Shown: one piece after another, positions 53,926-61,993 of the stretch
How positions within the stretch are numbered: position 1 is the stretch's first letter
Layout: each line of letters begins with the position of its first letter
Assembly: GCA_002428485.1 (NCBI GenBank)
Contig: DIWM01000010.1
Location: 1 to 64,000 of the forward strand
Direction of reading: 5' to 3'
Length of the DNA: 64,000 bases
From: Deltaproteobacteria bacterium UBA6106
GTDB lineage: Bacteria > Desulfobacterota > Syntrophorhabdia > Syntrophorhabdales > Syntrophorhabdaceae
Notes under the pieces: model-generated
Seen by the model: the letters and a program-made list of their open reading frames with translations, nothing else
Told to the model about the DNA's origin: nothing
Database searches by the model: none
Made by a program: the position numbers and the translations under genes

Positions 53926-53963
53926 TACGTAATTCGTATATCGAATATCGTATATCGAAATTC
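53926..53963. repeat. Degenerate repeat (TATCG/ATTCG units)
   Basis: A row of TACG/TTCG/ATCG-type units (ATTCGTATATCGAATATCG and onward) lies between the convergent ends of the PPDK-like and GAPDH genes; part is self-complementary. Confidence 0.5.
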
Positions 53964-53969
53964 TAAATG

Positions 53970-55247
53970 CTACCTCAGCGACTTGTGAACGTATACCGTC
54001 AGGTCTCCCATCCTGTTGGTGTAGCTGCCGTATTCGTTATCGTACCAGCCGAAGACCTTTGCGTGTACTACCGGTATCCTCAGGATGTTTTTGGGTGTAC
54101 CCGTTTTAATCGCGGCGGGTATGTTCGGGATCTGTGAAAGGTCAACATCTATAAAGGCTGTACGCGTATGGTTAAACTGGCCCTCGATTACGATCGCAGC
54201 GTTCGTACCGATAAGATCCGTCGATACGTTCTGCTCTGTAGAGTAAATGAGAAGATGCTCGAGGTCCTTCTCAGCAGCTTTTTTGTAAATATCGTTCATC
54301 GTTTTTGTGGTTACGGAGGTTCTTGTCCCGTCTTCATGGAATTGTGACTGGAAAGTTACGTTAAGAACGATGAGAGATTCCGTATTGATGGGGACCCTTA
54401 TGGAGTCAGCCATAAAGCCGATGCTTTTGACCTCAGGGATGACCTGGCTCAGTGCCTCCGCAGCGTTTGTAGAGGTCAGGATAATATTATTAAAGATACT
54501 CCTGTTTTTGCGCAGGTCCTTCTCGCCTGCCTTAGGCAAGCTGTCAAGAACGCTTTGTGTGTTTGTAACCGCGTGTACCGTCGACATGGATGCGGTAAGT
54601 ATCTTGCTTGTCTCGGCATTTTCGAGAAGCGGTTTTACCATATGGGCAAGCCCCGTTGTCGTGCATGACGCAGCGGATACGATGAGATGTTTTTTATAAT
54701 TGAAGGCGGTGTGGTTTATCCCGTAGATCAGCGTAACGATATCGGACGGTGCGGATAATGATTTGTTTTTGATCTTAAAAGCGGAAGAGTTGATAACAAC
54801 CTTTGCTCCGCTTGCGAGGTGCCCCTTGATAGACCCTTTCGCGTCTTCAGGGGCAAGGGTAGGGTCTCTGAATTTTCCTGTGCACTCAATTACCAGGTCA
54901 ACACCGTAGTTGCGCCATCCGATATCAACGGGGTTTCTCGCCTCGCGCAAGATCGTGACCGGAGTGCCATCTATGAGAAGCTTGCCTTTTTTTTCATCGA
55001 CTACCTGTATGATGCGGTCGGATTTTATTCCGTATAAAAATTTGTGGATCGTCCCGTAGGTCACATCCTTTTCTATGAACTGGGCGATAGCGTTCAAGCC
55101 CGTGCCGGATTCCCTGCCGATATTTACGATAATTTCCTGAAAGTATTTCCTGCCGATATGATGCCACAACGATAGCTTTCCTATCCTGCCAAGACTGTTG
55201 ATGCCGAGTACAGGCCGCTTGTTTTCCAAGACGTCTACGCTGCCCAT
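53970..55247 (-). CDS. Divergent glyceraldehyde-3-phosphate dehydrogenase
   Basis: 425 residues, longer than the usual ~335. NAD site GINSLGRIGKLSLW, catalytic Cys in SAASCTTTGLAH (most have CTTN), His in STVHAVTNTQ, RVPINTES near the phosphate site, and GWYDNEYGSYTNRMGDL at the C terminus. The normal PTSTGAAKA stretch reads LTSTNAAEALSQV. Glycolytic or gluconeogenic oxidation of glyceraldehyde-3-phosphate is the family role, but these changes could mean a related substrate. GGAGGTAG lies upstream of its ATG at 55247. It converges on the PPDK-like gene. Confidence 0.85.
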   Translation of the reverse strand: MGSVDVLENKRPVLGINSLGRIGKLSLWHHIGRKYFQEIIVNIGRESGTGLNAIAQFIEKDVTYGTIHKFLYGIKSDRIIQVVDEKKGKLLIDGTPVTILREARNPVDIGWRNYGVDLVIECTGKFRDPTLAPEDAKGSIKGHLASGAKVVINSSAFKIKNKSLSAPSDIVTLIYGINHTAFNYKKHLIVSAASCTTTGLAHMVKPLLENAETSKILTASMSTVHAVTNTQSVLDSLPKAGEKDLRKNRSIFNNIILTSTNAAEALSQVIPEVKSIGFMADSIRVPINTESLIVLNVTFQSQFHEDGTRTSVTTKTMNDIYKKAAEKDLEHLLIYSTEQNVSTDLIGTNAAIVIEGQFNHTRTAFIDVDLSQIPNIPAAIKTGTPKNILRIPVVHAKVFGWYDNEYGSYTNRMGDLTVYVHKSLR

Positions 55248-55470
55248 GACTACCTCCGTATGAGATGAATGAATTTTGAAACATTCATTTGTTTGTTATC
55301 CTTGCGGTGGATTAAGTATTGTATTGAAAGAGATGCATTTTATTACCATGAAAAATTATAAAAATTTATAACAAAATAGGGTGTAAATGTCAAATAATAC
55401 GGACAATATTTTTGCGGTATAGACGCGTAGCCCGAGGCAGCATAAAACTGACGGGCAGGGTATTTTTTTG

Positions 55471-55499
55471 TTGACGGTATATTAAATATAATTTAAATT
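55471..55499 (+). promoter_or_regulatory. Candidate promoter of the XRE-cupin regulator
   Basis: TTGACG at 55471-55476, a 17-bp spacer and TAAATT at 55494-55499. A TATAAT at 55487-55492 is also present but lacks a good -35. The region is very AT-rich, so alternatives exist. Confidence 0.4.
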
Positions 55500-55517
55500 A
55501 TTAACAAATATTTAATA
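55480..55517. promoter_or_regulatory. Inverted repeat, candidate autoregulatory operator
   Basis: TATTAAATAT at 55480-55489 is exactly mirrored by ATATTTAATA at 55508-55517, spaced by 18 bases that contain AATTTAAATT. It covers the candidate promoter and ends 5 bases before the ATG of the regulator. Confidence 0.45.
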
Positions 55518-55522
55518 GCGAT

Positions 55523-56068
55523 ATGGACAACATAGGTAAAAAGATACGTGAATTACGGGAAGGCAAAGGACTTACCTTGAAACAACTTGCAGGTCTTGTC
55601 GAGTGCACGCCTTCACTTATATCACAGCTTGAAAGGGACAAGACTGACCCTTCTATATCGATGTTGAAAAAGATAGCGGAAGCGCTGAATGTCAATATCG
55701 TTGATTTTTTCATGGAGGGCACTAAAGATGAGGTTATAGTCACGGGGAAAAAAGACAGGATCGATATACAGCTCCAGAGGTGGGACGCGAAGATACAATC
55801 CCTTGTAAGGACAACAAAGAATAAAAAAATGCAGCCTTTCTATACGGTCATTAAACCGGGTGGCGGCTCGCACGGCATGTATTCACATGAAGGAGAGGAA
55901 TTTGGTTTCGTCGTAAAAGGCGAGCTCGAATTGATGCTGAACGACAAGATCTATACGGTCCGCGAAAACGAGAGCTTTTATTTCTCTTCGAAACTGCCGC
56001 ATGATTGGGGAAACAAAGGAAAAGAGAATGCCATTATACTGTGGGTGATAACACCGCCGACATTTTAA
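55523..56068 (+). CDS. XRE-family regulator with C-terminal cupin
   Basis: 181 residues. Residues ~5-60 are an XRE helix-turn-helix (IRELREGKGLTLKQLAGLVECTPSLISQLERDKTDPSISMLKKIAEAL), and residues ~105-178 are a small cupin (MYSHEGEEFGFVVKGELELML, ESFYFSSKLPHDW) that would bind a small ligand. Regulators of this type often control the adjacent catabolic genes. No clear ribosome site precedes its ATG. The perfect inverted repeat upstream may be its own binding site. It lies 67 bases before the aldehyde dehydrogenase gene. Confidence 0.9.
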   Translation: MDNIGKKIRELREGKGLTLKQLAGLVECTPSLISQLERDKTDPSISMLKKIAEALNVNIVDFFMEGTKDEVIVTGKKDRIDIQLQRWDAKIQSLVRTTKNKKMQPFYTVIKPGGGSHGMYSHEGEEFGFVVKGELELMLNDKIYTVRENESFYFSSKLPHDWGNKGKENAIILWVITPPTF

Positions 56069-56075
56069 ACAAGCT

Positions 56076-56096
56076 GAGGGCGGAGAGCGGAGAGTG
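56076..56096. repeat. Degenerate tandem repeat (GCGGAGA units)
   Basis: GAGGGCGGAGAGCGGAGAGT just after the regulator stop holds two to three GCGGAGA-type units. Confidence 0.45.
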
Positions 56097-56135
56097 CAGC
56101 AATAAATGCAGATGTTCTGGCACAAGGAGGAAAAA

Positions 56136-57620
56136 ATGGCACTATTGCCGGAGGTAAAAAAACATTACGGGCGTTTAAAACTTTTTATAAATGGTGAATG
56201 GGTTGATTCCAAATCGAACACTTTTTTTGAAGACACCAATCCGGCCACAGGAGAGGTTATCGCAGAAGTTCCTATAGCCACCGAAGCTGAGGTTGATGAT
56301 GCAGTAGGCGCTGCCTGGAACGCCTTTCAAAAATGGAGCACCATGCCCTTCAGGGACAGAGCGGATTACATAAACAGGCTTAGGGCTAAATTTGACGAAC
56401 GTCATGAAGAATTGTCCCGCATCTTGTCGCAGGATCATGGAAGGTGTGTTAATGATTCTCGCGGGACGGTCGACAGGTGCATTGAGAACATTGAATCTGC
56501 ATCCGGGACAATGTACGGCTTTTACAAAGGAGAGCATGTTGAACAACTTGCAACAGGCATTGACTGCTACATGATCTGGGAACCGGTGGGTGTCTTTTTG
56601 ATACTCACGCCCGGAAATATTCCAATGCATGCGTGGTCTTCTTTTGTGCCCTATGCCCTAGCCTGCGGTTGTCCGGTAGTTGTTGCCCCGAGCTGGCAAT
56701 GCCCCGTTGCTTCAGAAGCAATGTTCAAAGTCTCAGAAGAAGTCGGTTTTCCTCCCGGAGTACTGAATCTTCTTCACGTGGGCAAAAAGTTCGAACTTAA
56801 CGCCAGGATCATCTCTGACCCAAGGGTTGCCGGAGTTGGGTTTATTGGGTCCACCGGTGTAGGGAAAAGCCTTTTTGAGCTTTGCGGTAAATTTGGAAAG
56901 AGGTCATCTATTAATGGAAACGGAAAGAATCATATTGTAGTTGCACCTGACGGCGACCTTAATGCTGCGACAAATTACATCCTGAGGGGTTGCTTCGGCA
57001 TGACAGGGCAGCGGTGTCTTGGTTCCGACAACGTGGTTGTGATAGGTGAAATTTACGATGAACTTAAAGAAAAGCTTGTCCAGGCTGCAAGAGAAATGAA
57101 GGTAGGATACGGGCTGGATGAAACAAGCGAAATGGGTCCGCTCACAACGCTTTCCAACAAGGAAAAAATTGAAAATTTTATAGAAAAAGGGCTCAACGAA
57201 AGCGCAACAATGATTCTCGATGGACGTCAGCGAAAGATTGAAGGTTATGAAAAAGGCTATTTTATGGGGCCAACGATATTTGAAAATGTCACACCATCAA
57301 TGGGAATCGCGAAAGAAGAGTCCTTTGGGCCTGTTGCAAATCTGATGAGGGCGAGAGATCTTGATGAGGTCATCGGATGGATCAACGGATCGGATTACGG
57401 TCATTCAGCCTGCATAATCACAGAAAGCGGCAAAACCGCCCGTAAGTTTATAAGGGAATGTGAGGTAGGCAATATCGGTGTAAACGCCGGGATCCCTCAG
57501 CCCTATGCCTTCTTCCCATTAGGGTCAAAGAAAGAATCTTTTTTTGGGGGAGCAAAATCAAGGGCGGACTCAGTAAGGCTTTTTTTAGATCAAAAGACGG
57601 TGACGCTGAGGTGGGTATAG
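56136..57620 (+). CDS. Aldehyde dehydrogenase, methylmalonate-semialdehyde (CoA-acylating) type
   Basis: 494 residues from ATG 56136 with AAGGAGG five bases upstream. NAD and substrate segments: LILTPGNIPMHAWSSFVPYALACGCPVVV, GFIGSTGVGKSLFE, the catalytic Cys in GMTGQRCLGSDNVVV, and EESFGPVANLMR, then FPLGSKKESFFGG near the C terminus as in the MMSDH branch. That branch forms an acyl-CoA from a semialdehyde. The EWVDS...FFEDTNPATGEVIAEV start fits. It probably oxidises an aldehyde from the imported substrate. Confidence 0.88.
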   Translation: MALLPEVKKHYGRLKLFINGEWVDSKSNTFFEDTNPATGEVIAEVPIATEAEVDDAVGAAWNAFQKWSTMPFRDRADYINRLRAKFDERHEELSRILSQDHGRCVNDSRGTVDRCIENIESASGTMYGFYKGEHVEQLATGIDCYMIWEPVGVFLILTPGNIPMHAWSSFVPYALACGCPVVVAPSWQCPVASEAMFKVSEEVGFPPGVLNLLHVGKKFELNARIISDPRVAGVGFIGSTGVGKSLFELCGKFGKRSSINGNGKNHIVVAPDGDLNAATNYILRGCFGMTGQRCLGSDNVVVIGEIYDELKEKLVQAAREMKVGYGLDETSEMGPLTTLSNKEKIENFIEKGLNESATMILDGRQRKIEGYEKGYFMGPTIFENVTPSMGIAKEESFGPVANLMRARDLDEVIGWINGSDYGHSACIITESGKTARKFIRECEVGNIGVNAGIPQPYAFFPLGSKKESFFGGAKSRADSVRLFLDQKTVTLRWV

Positions 57621-57732
57621 AGCGAAATGATCATGTAAATTTGTTAACAGGTAGGAGAAAAAGTGGGTTATATTTTTTTGGCAGCCGTTATTATGATATA
57701 CGGGGGCAACAAATCAAAACAAGGAGGAGCTT

Positions 57733-58815
57733 ATGTGTCAGGAATGCAAGGATTTAAGTAGAAGGAATTTTCTTAAAGGTGCTCTCATCGGCGGTGCGGC
57801 GGTTGGAATGGGGATGTTTGATCCGGATATGCTTCTTGCACAGAATGCGAATATCAAGTTCAGCACGTGGCACCCGCCTGTCGGCAAAGAGGTAAAAACC
57901 GTATGGATCCCGATGCTTGAGGAATTAAAGAAAAGGAGTGCCGGTAAAGTGAGCTATACGATGTACGCCGGTGCTGCCCTCGGAAAAGGCCCGGAGCACT
58001 TTGACATCGTTGCCAAGGGCATGTCGGACATGGGCTATTTTACCGCCACGTGGACGCCAGGCCGTTTTCCGCTAACCGATGTGCTCTCCCTTGCCGTATG
58101 GGTTGACGGTAAAGATGTGGCTGCGGACATTGGCAACGCGGTTTACAGCAGGGCGCTGAAAGATGAATTTAAGAATGTGAAGGTCCTTGAGCTCAATGGC
58201 TGCATCCAGTCCTTCATATGGTCGAAAAAGCCCATCTCCAGGATGGCGGACCTTAAAGGCATGAAATTAAGGTCGCCGGGCGGCCACCAGACACACTATA
58301 TCAAATCTCTCGGCGCTGAGCCGGTCTTTATACCTCTCGGCGATGTTTACATGGCAATGGAAACAGGCACTGTCGATGGTATCGTGACATGTCCTCCCCT
58401 GATCCAGGGTTTTAAGCTGTACGAGGTGGCGAAGCATGCCACGGTTCTTACCTTTGGCTGTGTTTCTGAGGGTATGGTAATGAATACTAACTCCTGGAAT
58501 AAGCTTCCTCAAGACCAGCAAAAACTTGTAGAACAGGTGTGCACCAATCCCTTCAAAGTGACAGGCGGCCTCAATCAGGCTGCTTACAAGGTGATCATGA
58601 AGGAGATTGCAGACAAAGGCGTAAAGTTCATCGATCTTCCCAAAGCAGAAGCAGAACAGTGGTACGCAAAATTCCAGGATGTGACAAGGGCGTGGGTGAA
58701 GGACCTCGAGGCAAAGGGGCTTCCTGCACGAAAGACCGTTGCGATCATGAATGAAGAGTGCGAGAAGAGAAACGTTAAACTGGTAGCATGTCCTCCTGAA
58801 TTTAAGAAAGCCTGA
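57733..58815 (+). CDS. dctP: TRAP transporter substrate-binding protein (DctP type) with Tat signal
   Basis: 360 residues. The leader is SRRNFLKGALIGGAAVGMGM, a twin-arginine signal, so the protein is probably exported folded. The mature part has the DctP pattern: IKFSTWHPPVGKE, GMSDMGYFTATWTPGRFPL, and LKGMKLRSPGGHQTHYIKSLGAEPV with the conserved carboxylate-binding Arg, then MAMETGTVDGIV. It captures an organic acid in the periplasm. AAGGAGGAG lies upstream. Confidence 0.9.
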   Translation: MCQECKDLSRRNFLKGALIGGAAVGMGMFDPDMLLAQNANIKFSTWHPPVGKEVKTVWIPMLEELKKRSAGKVSYTMYAGAALGKGPEHFDIVAKGMSDMGYFTATWTPGRFPLTDVLSLAVWVDGKDVAADIGNAVYSRALKDEFKNVKVLELNGCIQSFIWSKKPISRMADLKGMKLRSPGGHQTHYIKSLGAEPVFIPLGDVYMAMETGTVDGIVTCPPLIQGFKLYEVAKHATVLTFGCVSEGMVMNTNSWNKLPQDQQKLVEQVCTNPFKVTGGLNQAAYKVIMKEIADKGVKFIDLPKAEAEQWYAKFQDVTRAWVKDLEAKGLPARKTVAIMNEECEKRNVKLVACPPEFKKA

Positions 58816-58830
58816 GGCTGCAGGTTTAAC

Positions 58831-59319
58831 ATGAGGCAAATAGAGGGTTTTCAGAGGGTGGTCAGGCGCATTACCTACTTTACGTGCGCTGTGGGGATGT
58901 TTCTTGCTGTTCCCCTCATGCTGATTACGACAGGCGATGTCATCAGCAGGGGCTTCTTCAACAAGCCGATTCCAGGCACCCTTGAACTCTCGGAATATAT
59001 GCTGAGCATCATTATCCTGCTGGGTGCCGCGTATACCCAGCAGGTTAAAGGCCACGTGGGTGTAGATTTCCTGACTAAAAGATTTTCTCAAAAGGCCAGG
59101 GGCGCCATCGAGGTTATAACGACCCTTTTGTGCATGGCAGTAATCAGCATTATGGTTTGGCAGGGTTTTATAGAAGGGATACATGAAAAAACCGTATCGG
59201 ACATGCTGAGAGTTCCCCAGTGGCCTTTCAGGCTGCTCGTGGCAGCGGGCGGTTTGCTTTTGTGGCTGGAGTTTCTCGTCGATCTTTTCAATGCGATAGC
59301 GGGAATGAGGAGACAATAA
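58831..59319 (+). CDS. dctQ: TRAP transporter small permease (DctQ type)
   Basis: 162 residues with four membrane helices. PLMLITTGDVISRGFFNKPIPGT and a TLELSEYMLSIIILLGAAY stretch are the usual DctQ features. It starts 15 bases after dctP and ends 4 bases before dctM, so the three are one unit. Confidence 0.9.
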   Translation: MRQIEGFQRVVRRITYFTCAVGMFLAVPLMLITTGDVISRGFFNKPIPGTLELSEYMLSIIILLGAAYTQQVKGHVGVDFLTKRFSQKARGAIEVITTLLCMAVISIMVWQGFIEGIHEKTVSDMLRVPQWPFRLLVAAGGLLLWLEFLVDLFNAIAGMRRQ

Positions 59320-59323
59320 CCGT

Positions 59324-60634
59324 ATGATAGATCCTATCGTAGCGGGAATTCTTGGAAGTGTGCTTGTAGTAGTCCTTCTTTTGCTTGGTATGCCCATCGC
59401 GTTTCTCATGATGTTCGTAGGCTTTATCGGGATATGGACGCTCACCTCGCTTGAAGCGGCGCTCCCGGTCGTTGCGAGGACTATATATGAGGTTGCCGCG
59501 AATTACCCTTATACCATCATTCCCCTTTTCATCCTTATGGGTGGTTTTGCAGGCAGCGCAGGCATCACGAAGGAGCTTTACGAAACATTTGATAAGTGGT
59601 TCAGGAGGCTTCCCGGAGGTTTGGGGGTTGCTACCATTGCAGCCTGCGCGGGATTTGCTGCGGTGAGCGGCTCTTCCGTTGCAGGCGCTGCGGCCATGGG
59701 CAATATTGCCCTTCCCGAGATGAAAAGATTTAACTACCACCCCAAGCTGGCAACAGGAGTGGTCGCTGCGGGCGGGACGCTTGCCTTCCTCATTCCTCCC
59801 AGCCTTGGCTTTGTGGTATACGGTATGCTTACCGAGCAGTCCATAGGCAAACTATTGATATCAGGTATCCTGCCGGGTTTACTGCTTGCACTTGCTTATA
59901 TCGCCGTCGTTGTAGGCCAGGTAAAGATAAATCCATCTCTTGCCCCTGCCACACCGGGCAATGTCTCTCTGAAGGAAAAGATCAAAGCCCTGAAGGGAAT
60001 ATGGGAGACGCTTCTTGTCTTTTTTATCGTGATGGGCGGAATTTACCTGGGATACATTAATCCTACAGAGGCAGGAGCCATAGGAGCCACGGCGCTCCTT
60101 GTTATTGTTCTCGTGAAGAGAAAACTGAGCTGGCAGGGGCTTTTTGCCTCGCTTCTTGAAATGGCGAGGATCTCTATTATGGTGCTCTTCCTTGTGGCAG
60201 GCGCGACGGTTTTCAGTTACTTCCTTGCCCTCTCAACGATACCTGCCGTCGTATCGGGGTGGATTGCCGGCCTTGAAGTATCACGATATGTTGTCCTGGC
60301 AATAATCATAGCGATCTATTTTATGCTCGGATGTTTTCTTGACGCGGTATCGATGATGGTGCTTACGCTGCCTGTTATATTTCCCGTTATCGTAGCCCTC
60401 CACTTCGACCCCATCTGGTTTGGAGTTTTGGCCGTGCTTATGATGGAGGCTGGGCTTATTACGCCGCCGGTGGGCCTTAACGTATACACCCTTGCAGGAA
60501 TAGCGAAAGACGTCCCCATGGCAGAGATCTTCAAGGGCGCCACACCTTTTTTGATCTCAATTATAATTGTGGCCGTGATCCTTGTGATCTTCCCTCAGAT
60601 CGTGCTTTATCTTCCGAACCTGATGGGAAGATAG
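59324..60634 (+). CDS. dctM: TRAP transporter large permease (DctM type)
   Basis: 436 residues, about 12 membrane helices. GGFAGSAGITKELYETFDKW, ACAGFAAVSGSSVAGAAAMG and PPSLGFVVYGMLTEQSIGKLLISG are DctM hallmarks, with GLITPPVGLNVYTLAGIAKDVPM near the end. It is the channel of a sodium-driven importer. Position with the Mo hydroxylase genes suggests they act on the same imported compound. Confidence 0.93.
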   Translation: MIDPIVAGILGSVLVVVLLLLGMPIAFLMMFVGFIGIWTLTSLEAALPVVARTIYEVAANYPYTIIPLFILMGGFAGSAGITKELYETFDKWFRRLPGGLGVATIAACAGFAAVSGSSVAGAAAMGNIALPEMKRFNYHPKLATGVVAAGGTLAFLIPPSLGFVVYGMLTEQSIGKLLISGILPGLLLALAYIAVVVGQVKINPSLAPATPGNVSLKEKIKALKGIWETLLVFFIVMGGIYLGYINPTEAGAIGATALLVIVLVKRKLSWQGLFASLLEMARISIMVLFLVAGATVFSYFLALSTIPAVVSGWIAGLEVSRYVVLAIIIAIYFMLGCFLDAVSMMVLTLPVIFPVIVALHFDPIWFGVLAVLMMEAGLITPPVGLNVYTLAGIAKDVPMAEIFKGATPFLISIIIVAVILVIFPQIVLYLPNLMGR

Positions 60635-60643
60635 GGCGAGACA

Positions 60644-60674
60644 GTGTTTAGTTGTAAGTGTTGAGTTGTGAGTG
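60644..60674. repeat. Degenerate tandem repeat (GTTGTAAGT/GTTGTGAGT units)
   Basis: GTTTAGTTGTAAGTGTTGAG and TTGTGAGTG form repeated TTGTAAG/TTGTGAG-type units between dctM and the iron-sulfur subunit gene. Confidence 0.5.
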
Positions 60675-60708
60675 ATCAGAAAAGGTGAAATATAAAAAAA
60701 CTGTTAAT

Positions 60709-61182
60709 ATGAAGAACGTAAGTTTCGTATTGAATGGTAAGAGAGTTTCCTGTGAGGTTCAGGATAGGGAGCTTTTGCTCCATACCCTGCGAGAGCGGTT
60801 CTCGATAAAGAGCGTCAAGGAGGGGTGCGGCATAGGCGAATGCGGGACATGCACTGTTTTGATCGACAACGAGCCACACTATTCCTGCCTGACGCTGGCA
60901 TCAAAGGTTAACGGGCATGATGTCAAGACCGTAGAATACCTTGGCGATGCGGACCATCTCCATCCACTGCAGAAGGCATTTATCGAATCAGGTGCTGTTC
61001 AATGCGGTTATTGTACGCCGGGGATGCTCCTTTCTGCATACAGTCTGCTTATGAAGAACGGAAACCCAGGTGAAAACGAGATAAAAGAAGCAATAAGCGG
61101 CAACTTATGCAGGTGTACGGGGTATATCCAGATCGTAGAGGCGATACGCGATGCTGCCGGACTTTGTAAGTGTAAATCCTGA
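60709..61182 (+). CDS. Molybdenum hydroxylase iron-sulfur subunit
   Basis: 157 residues from ATG 60709; a GTG at 60685 would add eight residues and neither start has a clear ribosome site. The first 2Fe-2S site is CGIGECGTC...C, the second is QCGYCTPG and LCRC, the order seen in the xanthine dehydrogenase / CO dehydrogenase small subunit. It passes electrons from the molybdenum subunit to FAD. It overlaps the next gene by 32 bases. Confidence 0.93.
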   Translation: MKNVSFVLNGKRVSCEVQDRELLLHTLRERFSIKSVKEGCGIGECGTCTVLIDNEPHYSCLTLASKVNGHDVKTVEYLGDADHLHPLQKAFIESGAVQCGYCTPGMLLSAYSLLMKNGNPGENEIKEAISGNLCRCTGYIQIVEAIRDAAGLCKCKS

Positions 61183-61987
61183 AACAAAGGAAGAGGCCCT
61201 CGCTTTTCTCGATTCCATTGGCGATGCGCGGGTGATTGCCGGGGGTACTGACCTTCTCGTCAATATGAAGAGGGGCGAGTCCTGCCGCAACGTTGTCGAT
61301 ATTATGAACGTCGAAGGGCTTAACCGTTTATCCGTCAATGACGGAGAGATCGTGATCGGCTCGACGGTCACGCACGCCGCGATCAGTACAATAACCATCC
61401 TTAATGATATGGCACGGAGCCTTTCCGCGGCATGCGGATTGATCGGCTCGCCTCAGATACGCAATATGGGGACCGTAGGCGGCAACCTCGTGAACGCCTC
61501 TCCTGCCGCTGATTCCATATCACCCCTTCTCATCCACGATGCGATCCTCTCGATCGAATCAAAGGATGAAACGAGAGAGGAGACCCTGGAGAACTTTATC
61601 ATTGCTCCCTATGAGACGTCCCTGAAGCCTTGTGAGCTGCTTACCTCGGTATGCATAAAAGCCCTGCCGGGATACAGGGAAGGGTACAGGAGGACAGCAA
61701 AGCGCGCTGCCTGGGCGATCTCGCGGTTGTCGGTTGCGTGGGCGATCCTCGAAGACGAAGGCCGTTTCGTTGACGTTAAACTGGCGATCGGTTCATGCAC
61801 GCCTATGCCTTTCAGGCCCCGGAGCGTTGAAGAGTTTCTGAGGGGCAGAACAAAGGTCGATCCTACGATAGGCGAAGCGGTTGTTATGGTCACGGAGGAG
61901 ATACGCAAGATTACCGGAGATAGGCCGTCTTTTGCATATAAGCTGCCTGTCGTGAGCGACCTGGTTCAAAAAGCGCTGCGGGGTTGA
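61151..61987 (+). CDS. Molybdenum hydroxylase FAD-binding subunit
   Basis: 278 residues. The FAD motifs are AGGTDLLVNMKRG and TVGGNLVNASPAADS, typical of the CoxM/XdhB family, in the order seen in free-standing medium subunits. A QIRNMG stretch precedes the second. The C-terminal part is short but complete for the CO-dehydrogenase flavoprotein fold. It receives electrons from the iron-sulfur subunit. Confidence 0.92.
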   Translation: MLPDFVSVNPETKEEALAFLDSIGDARVIAGGTDLLVNMKRGESCRNVVDIMNVEGLNRLSVNDGEIVIGSTVTHAAISTITILNDMARSLSAACGLIGSPQIRNMGTVGGNLVNASPAADSISPLLIHDAILSIESKDETREETLENFIIAPYETSLKPCELLTSVCIKALPGYREGYRRTAKRAAWAISRLSVAWAILEDEGRFVDVKLAIGSCTPMPFRPRSVEEFLRGRTKVDPTIGEAVVMVTEEIRKITGDRPSFAYKLPVVSDLVQKALRG

Positions 61988-61993
61988 TTAGAT

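Noticed and set aside
57685..57710. TGGCAG near a TTATTATG as a sigma54 promoter for dctP
   Set aside because: The GC of the -12 element is missing.
58267..59445. 392-residue minus-strand frame opposite the TRAP genes
   Set aside because: It is a shadow: the plus-strand DctP, DctQ and DctM carry strong family motifs, and the minus frame has none.
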